From contig JAILCJ010000215.1 in assembly GCA_024680445.1 (NCBI GenBank), forward strand, positions 1 through 15,685: a stretch of 15,685 bases of DNA, written 5' to 3'. Origin of the DNA: Campylobacter sp. GTDB lineage: Bacteria > Campylobacterota > Campylobacteria > Campylobacterales > Campylobacteraceae. Below the pieces are notes generated by a model that was given only the letters and a program-made list of their open reading frames with translations, made no database searches and was not told where the DNA came from. Position 1 is the stretch's first letter. Each line of letters begins with the position of its first letter. Below are positions 13,080 to 15,685 of this stretch, one piece after another. The position numbers and the translations under genes were made by a program.

Positions 13080-13828
13080 CAAACACCTTCTTTTTTATCC
13101 CAAAGCCTGATGTGAACACGCTCTGAATAGTTAAAGCCGTATTTTATCGCAAAATTTGCAACTTTCAAAGCGTTTTTTTCTAGTTCGGCTTTGTTTGCAC
13201 CAAGGGGCATGCACCAAACATCATTGTCGCAAATGCTTAAAATTTCATCTATTTGACGTTTTTCATCATCACTGCCTGTTAAAACAAATTTATAAAAGCT
13301 ATCTTTGGCGTTTTGCTTTATGGCGATAAGGGCTTTTTCGTTTATGCGTTTTGCCCTGCTTTCACCGCTATTTTCGAGCTTTACGCTTAGTGCAAAATAG
13401 CAATTTTTATAAATTTCATAGCGAGAAAAATCTATAAAAATCGTTGCATTGCTTTCAAAATGCACTTCATAAGATCGGCTTATCAAGGCGTTTATAAATT
13501 TTAAGAAAATTTCGTTTTTATGGTGAAGCAATGGCTCTCCGCCTGTGATAACAATAATGGCTTTTTGCTTTAAATTTTTAGAATAATTTTCGACTATGGA
13601 TAAAAGTTCGTTTTCGTTTTTGATGATTTTTGCTTCAAAGTCTGGATTGACAGCACGTATAGTGTCACAGCCTTGCAAAATTTTGCCTGTTTTTGGTGAA
13701 ATTTCGCTTACCCCAAAGCCTTTGCAGTTAAGATTGCAACCAAAAAATCTTAAAAAAATAGCGAGACGTCCGCTAAATTTACCCTCCCCTTGTATGCTCA
13801 AAAAACTCTCTACCAAAGCTAGCGACAA
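13079..13828 (-). CDS. queE: 7-carboxy-7-deazaguanine synthase QueE (radical SAM)
   Basis: QueE rearranges 6-carboxytetrahydropterin to 7-carboxy-7-deazaguanine with a [4Fe-4S] cluster and SAM. From the chosen TTG start at 13828 (249 residues) the order is ESFLSIQGEGKFSGR (7-21), the cluster loop, and GGEPLLH (96-102). The usual CxxxCxxC-D-T is stretched: C31 and C35 are normal, but the next cysteine, in GCDT, is C54, so 18 residues separate C35 and C54 instead of two. The reading frame is open further upstream inside moaA, but the family N-terminus begins near VESFL. TTG 13828 lies one base after the moaA stop with GGCGG ahead of it; TTG 13816 is an alternative. Confidence 0.9.
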   Translation of the reverse strand: MSLALVESFLSIQGEGKFSGRLAIFLRFFGCNLNCKGFGVSEISPKTGKILQGCDTIRAVNPDFEAKIIKNENELLSIVENYSKNLKQKAIIVITGGEPLLHHKNEIFLKFINALISRSYEVHFESNATIFIDFSRYEIYKNCYFALSVKLENSGESRAKRINEKALIAIKQNAKDSFYKFVLTGSDDEKRQIDEILSICDNDVWCMPLGANKAELEKNALKVANFAIKYGFNYSERVHIRLWDKKEGV

Positions 13829-13829
13829 C

Positions 13830-14798
13830 TCAACCGCCAGTCTGGTAAAAGGCACGATTAGACATTTTGTTGTTATCGTCACTTTGCCATTTGTTTTGTT
13901 TTGGTTTATCTTGCAGGACTTGACGTAAAATTTCGCTTGCAGAGACGATATCACCGTTTTTTATAGCGTCTTTTATATTTTTTGCTTCATCAAAATATAA
14001 GCAAGGTATGAGTAAGCCTTCTGCGCTTAGCCTTATGCGATTGCAAGTATCGCAAAAATCATGCTTGTGCGGTTCGATAATGCCAAAAGTATAGCCATCA
14101 TCAAGGCTAAAAAGCGAGGCTGGAGATTCTGGGAGTTTTGGCATGGGATTTAAGTGATATTTTTTAGAAATTTCTTTTAAAATTTGTGTGGAATTTAGCC
14201 CTTTTAGTTCGTTTTTTGCGTGAGAGTTCTCCATAAATTCTATGTAGCGAATTTGGCAGTCGTGAGCCTTGGCAAAATCCAAAAGAGATACGATTTCATC
14301 GTCATTTACGCCTTGAAGCACTACGCAGTTTAATTTAACTTTCAATCCCACTTGTAAAGCCGATTCAAAACCAGCCAAAACTTCATGCAAAACGCTTTTT
14401 TGTGCGATAAATTTTGCTTTTTTAGCATCAAGACTATCAAGAGACATATTTATGCGTTTAAGACCAGCGTTTTTTAGGGCATTTGCGTAATGTTTTAAAA
14501 AAAATCCGTTTGTGGTAAGTGCCAAATCTATATCTGGGGCATAATTGCTAATCATGGCGATAAATTTATCCAAATCCTTACGCACCAGCGGTTCGCCGCC
14601 TGTTATGCGTATCTTTTTGACACCTTCGTCAATGGCGACTTTGACAAATAAAAACAATTCTTCAAAGCTAAGTAAATTTTCTCGTGGCTCCCATGAAAAC
14701 GGCGTTTGTGGCATACAATATCTGCAACGAAAATTACATCTTTGCGTGATCGAAATGCGTAGATAATCAATCACTCTACCATGCCCATCTTTTAGCAT
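13830..14798 (-). CDS. moaA: GTP 3',8-cyclase MoaA (molybdenum cofactor, radical SAM)
   Basis: MoaA converts GTP to 3',8-cyclo-GTP, the first step of molybdenum cofactor synthesis, acting with MoaC. In 322 residues the N-terminal cluster motif C21-x3-C25-x2-C28 ([13 protein letters not shown]) and TGGEP (66-70) are clear, and the second cluster is bound by C249, C252 and C266 (FCDTC...LIPC). The C-terminus ends in Gly-Gly, as in active MoaA proteins where that tail enters the active site. The ATG at 14798 has AAAGGC ahead of it. No other moa gene lies in the window; the partner here is queE, another radical SAM enzyme acting on a GTP-derived pterin. Confidence 0.97.
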   Translation of the reverse strand: MLKDGHGRVIDYLRISITQRCNFRCRYCMPQTPFSWEPRENLLSFEELFLFVKVAIDEGVKKIRITGGEPLVRKDLDKFIAMISNYAPDIDLALTTNGFFLKHYANALKNAGLKRINMSLDSLDAKKAKFIAQKSVLHEVLAGFESALQVGLKVKLNCVVLQGVNDDEIVSLLDFAKAHDCQIRYIEFMENSHAKNELKGLNSTQILKEISKKYHLNPMPKLPESPASLFSLDDGYTFGIIEPHKHDFCDTCNRIRLSAEGLLIPCLYFDEAKNIKDAIKNGDIVSASEILRQVLQDKPKQNKWQSDDNNKMSNRAFYQTGG

Positions 14799-14852
14799 TT
14801 TTTGCCTTTATTACTTGCTTTTTTGGCTTTATTTGCCCTTTGTATTTGGGGC

Positions 14853-14858
14853 ATTATA
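14853..14858 (-). promoter_or_regulatory. moaA -10 box
   Basis: A perfect minus-strand TATAAT (in AGCTTATAATGCCCC) predicts a start near 14846 and a leader of roughly 48 bases before the moaA ATG. GCCC (14852-14849) and GGGC (14838-14835) form an inverted repeat across the predicted start, possibly an operator. The same GCTTATAAT word is found at the candidate sRNA promoter. Confidence 0.65.
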
Positions 14859-14900
14859 AGCTAAAAAGTTTGAAATTTGTTTGAATTTTGAAATTTAATT

Positions 14901-14981
14901 TAAAAAAGCTAAAATTTTTTAGCTATTTTTTGTAAAATTAAATTTACGACACAAGCTGTCAAAAAGCCTCGCTAAAATTTC
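14901..14981 (-). ncRNA. Candidate small RNA upstream of moaA
   Basis: Between the yceI terminator and the moaA promoter lies a self-contained minus-strand unit: a perfect TATAAT at 14993-14988, about 80 transcribed bases, then the terminator hairpin ending near 14901. The predicted RNA contains AGCGAGGC, then a small hairpin GACA-GCTTG-TGTC (around 14961-14949), an AU-rich stretch, then the terminator stem. No ATG-started reading frame of useful length is evident. I do not recognise it as a known family. It could equally be a long untranslated spacer with chance motifs; expression data would decide. Confidence 0.4.
14902..14931. terminator. Bidirectional terminator-like hairpin
   Basis: AGCTAAA (14907-14913) pairs with TTTAGCT (14918-14924) around a 4-base loop. 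A run of five T follows on the minus strand (14906-14902), and A plus six T on the plus strand (14925-14931). It would end a minus-strand transcript before the moaA promoter. It is separate from the yceI terminator 110 bases upstream. Confidence 0.65.
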
Positions 14982-14987
14982 TGAAAA

Positions 14988-14993
14988 ATTATA
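14988..14993 (-). promoter_or_regulatory. -10 box of the candidate small RNA
   Basis: Minus-strand TATAAT in TATGCTTATAATTTTTC, with a T-rich upstream region (TTTTTTATACTTAAT), which fits Campylobacter sigma-70 promoters. It lies 43 bases downstream of the T run of the yceI terminator, so it does not belong to yceI. Confidence 0.5.
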
Positions 14994-15036
14994 AGCATAA
15001 TTTTATTAAGTATAAAAAATGATATAAAAATAAATG

Positions 15037-15065
15037 AAAAAATTAGCCCAAAAAATTTGGGCTAA
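15037..15065 (-). terminator. Rho-independent terminator of the yceI-like gene
   Basis: On the minus strand TTAGCCCAAA pairs with TTTGGGCTAA (15065-15056 and 15052-15043), a 10-bp perfect stem with a 3-base loop, followed by six T. It begins 6 bases after the stop codon of the yceI-like gene. This isolates that gene from everything downstream. Confidence 0.88.
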
Positions 15066-15071
15066 AAAGCA

Positions 15072-15623
15072 TTATTTTTCAAGAGTAAAAGACATATTTA
15101 CTTTTGCATCACTCCATGATTTGCCACCATGGAGGGCACGACAGTGTGTTTGAAATTTGTTAAAGCTATCGGTGAGATTAAAATCAAGTAAATCAATAGC
15201 AGTTTCTGCTTTAAGTACCATATCTACAACTTTATATGGGGCTTCATAATTTTTTGAAACACCATTTGTGGTGATTTCAACTGTAAAATTACCTTCGCTT
15301 TCATTGCCTTTAACATCAACAATTTTTGCATTAATTTTATCTTGATTAAAAATCGCAATGATACGGCTATCTCTTATCATCGTTCTTGGTCTTGTTTCGA
15401 TATGATTGCTATCAATATTTAATTCAAAACTTTTTATAAATGTTGCAAAATCCTCACTCGGAGCAAATTTAAAATTGACTTGGCGAAATTTACCTTCCAC
15501 TGGTTGTTTGTGTTTCATTCTATAGCCAGTAAAGCCAAATTTTGGCTCATCTTTTACGCTAAACGCTATTACTTGCGATGCTAGAAGCATATTTGCAAGC
15601 ACAAATGATATAATTTTATTCAT
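15072..15623 (-). CDS. YceI-like periplasmic protein
   Basis: The 183-residue exported protein resembles the YceI family, beta-barrel proteins that bind isoprenoid or other long lipids in the periplasm. A signal peptide (KIISFVLANMLLASQVIA, about residues 3-20) should be cut before FSVKDEP. The mature part has alternating strands: FGFTGYRMKHKQPVEGKF near the start in place of the usual VGFSVKHM, and VNMSFTLEK at the end. Two sequons, N112 (E-G-N-F-T) and N149 (D-F-N-L-T), could be glycosylated. GTG at 15626 and ATG at 15623 both follow GGAG; the ATG is better spaced and chosen here. The gene is monocistronic, with its own promoter and terminator. Confidence 0.87.
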   Translation of the reverse strand: MNKIISFVLANMLLASQVIAFSVKDEPKFGFTGYRMKHKQPVEGKFRQVNFKFAPSEDFATFIKSFELNIDSNHIETRPRTMIRDSRIIAIFNQDKINAKIVDVKGNESEGNFTVEITTNGVSKNYEAPYKVVDMVLKAETAIDLLDFNLTDSFNKFQTHCRALHGGKSWSDAKVNMSFTLEK

Positions 15624-15655
15624 CACTTTTCTCCGTATCGTAAATTTATTGTGAA

Positions 15656-15664
15656 ATTATAACA
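15656..15664 (-). promoter_or_regulatory. Extended -10 promoter of the yceI-like gene
   Basis: The minus strand reads TGTTATAAT, a perfect TATAAT with the TG-n extension. Transcription would start near 15649, giving a leader of about 26 bases that includes CGGAG ahead of the ATG. The window ends 21 bases upstream, so the full promoter cannot be judged. Confidence 0.7.
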
Positions 15665-15685
15665 AAGTAAGTTAATTAATAAATT

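Noticed and set aside
13080..13082. TTG as the start of queD (and likewise TTG at 12501 for the lipoprotein and GTG at 15626 for the yceI-like gene)
   Set aside because: An ATG is the very next codon in each case, with better spacing to the ribosome site or a TGATG overlap with the upstream stop.
13829..13954. A longer queE reading 125 bases into moaA
   Set aside because: The extra N-terminal residues have no family match, moaA runs intact to its Gly-Gly end at 13830, and the QueE N-terminus begins near VESFL just after the moaA stop.
1..15685. CRISPR array, prophage, insertion sequence, tRNA or a defence island
   Set aside because: No direct repeat array with spacers, no transposase or integrase, no tRNA-like cloverleaf and no compositional shift were seen. 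The gene order looks like conserved core chromosome.

Overview
The window looks like a core chromosomal segment of a Campylobacter or close relative (Campylobacterota). The DNA is AT-rich with many AAATTTT and CAAATTTG runs. The -10 boxes are TATAAT-like with no clear -35. From memory, the minus-strand order moaA, queE, queD, lipoprotein, membrane protein, rsmE, rpmE, rsmI, SpoU methylase, membrane glycoprotein, periplasmic protein, aminotransferase, hom, yraN, trxA, trxB matches the C. jejuni Cj0161c-Cj0146c block. I see no insertion sequence, prophage, CRISPR array, tRNA or rRNA.

Layout from right to left, which is the direction of transcription. (1) yceI-like periplasmic gene (15072-15623) with an extended -10 promoter and a strong terminator at 15037-15065. 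(2) A non-coding stretch (14799-15071) holding a possible small RNA unit and the moaA promoter. (3) A tightly packed run from moaA to rsmE (14798 to 11265), with junctions that overlap by 1-4 bases or are 1 base apart: molybdenum cofactor step 1, two 7-deazaguanine steps (queE, queD), a tiny lipoprotein, a four-helix membrane protein and a 16S rRNA methylase. (4) rpmE with its own -10 box, followed by rsmI. (5) A run from the SpoU-type methylase to yraN (10099 to 4863), including a RodZ-like membrane protein, a periplasmic partner, an aminotransferase and homoserine dehydrogenase. (6) trxA, a membrane-anchored thioredoxin-like gene and trxB, with a TATAAT promoter in front and a hairpin terminator behind. 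(7) queH, starting directly after that terminator. (8) coaE on the plus strand, divergent from purM.

Themes: three queuosine genes (queE, queD, queH) lie in one window. There is translation and rRNA maintenance (rpmE, rsmI, rsmE, SpoU methylase), a thioredoxin system, and aspartate-family amino acid synthesis. Five exported proteins carry the bacterial N-glycosylation sequon D/E-x-N-x-S/T. It occurs nine times in the linker of the RodZ-like protein and three times in a lipoprotein of about 43 mature residues, which suggests a Pgl-type glycosylation system elsewhere in the genome.

The most interesting points are: the glycosequon-rich envelope proteins; the cysteine-free thioredoxin-like protein between trxA and trxB; the possible sRNA at 14901-14981; a -10 box placed exactly for a leaderless message in front of the SpoU methylase; the split cluster motif in QueE; and the terminator touching the queH start codon. 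Housekeeping gene calls are firm. Promoters, the sRNA and the fold inferences are read by eye and are provisional.
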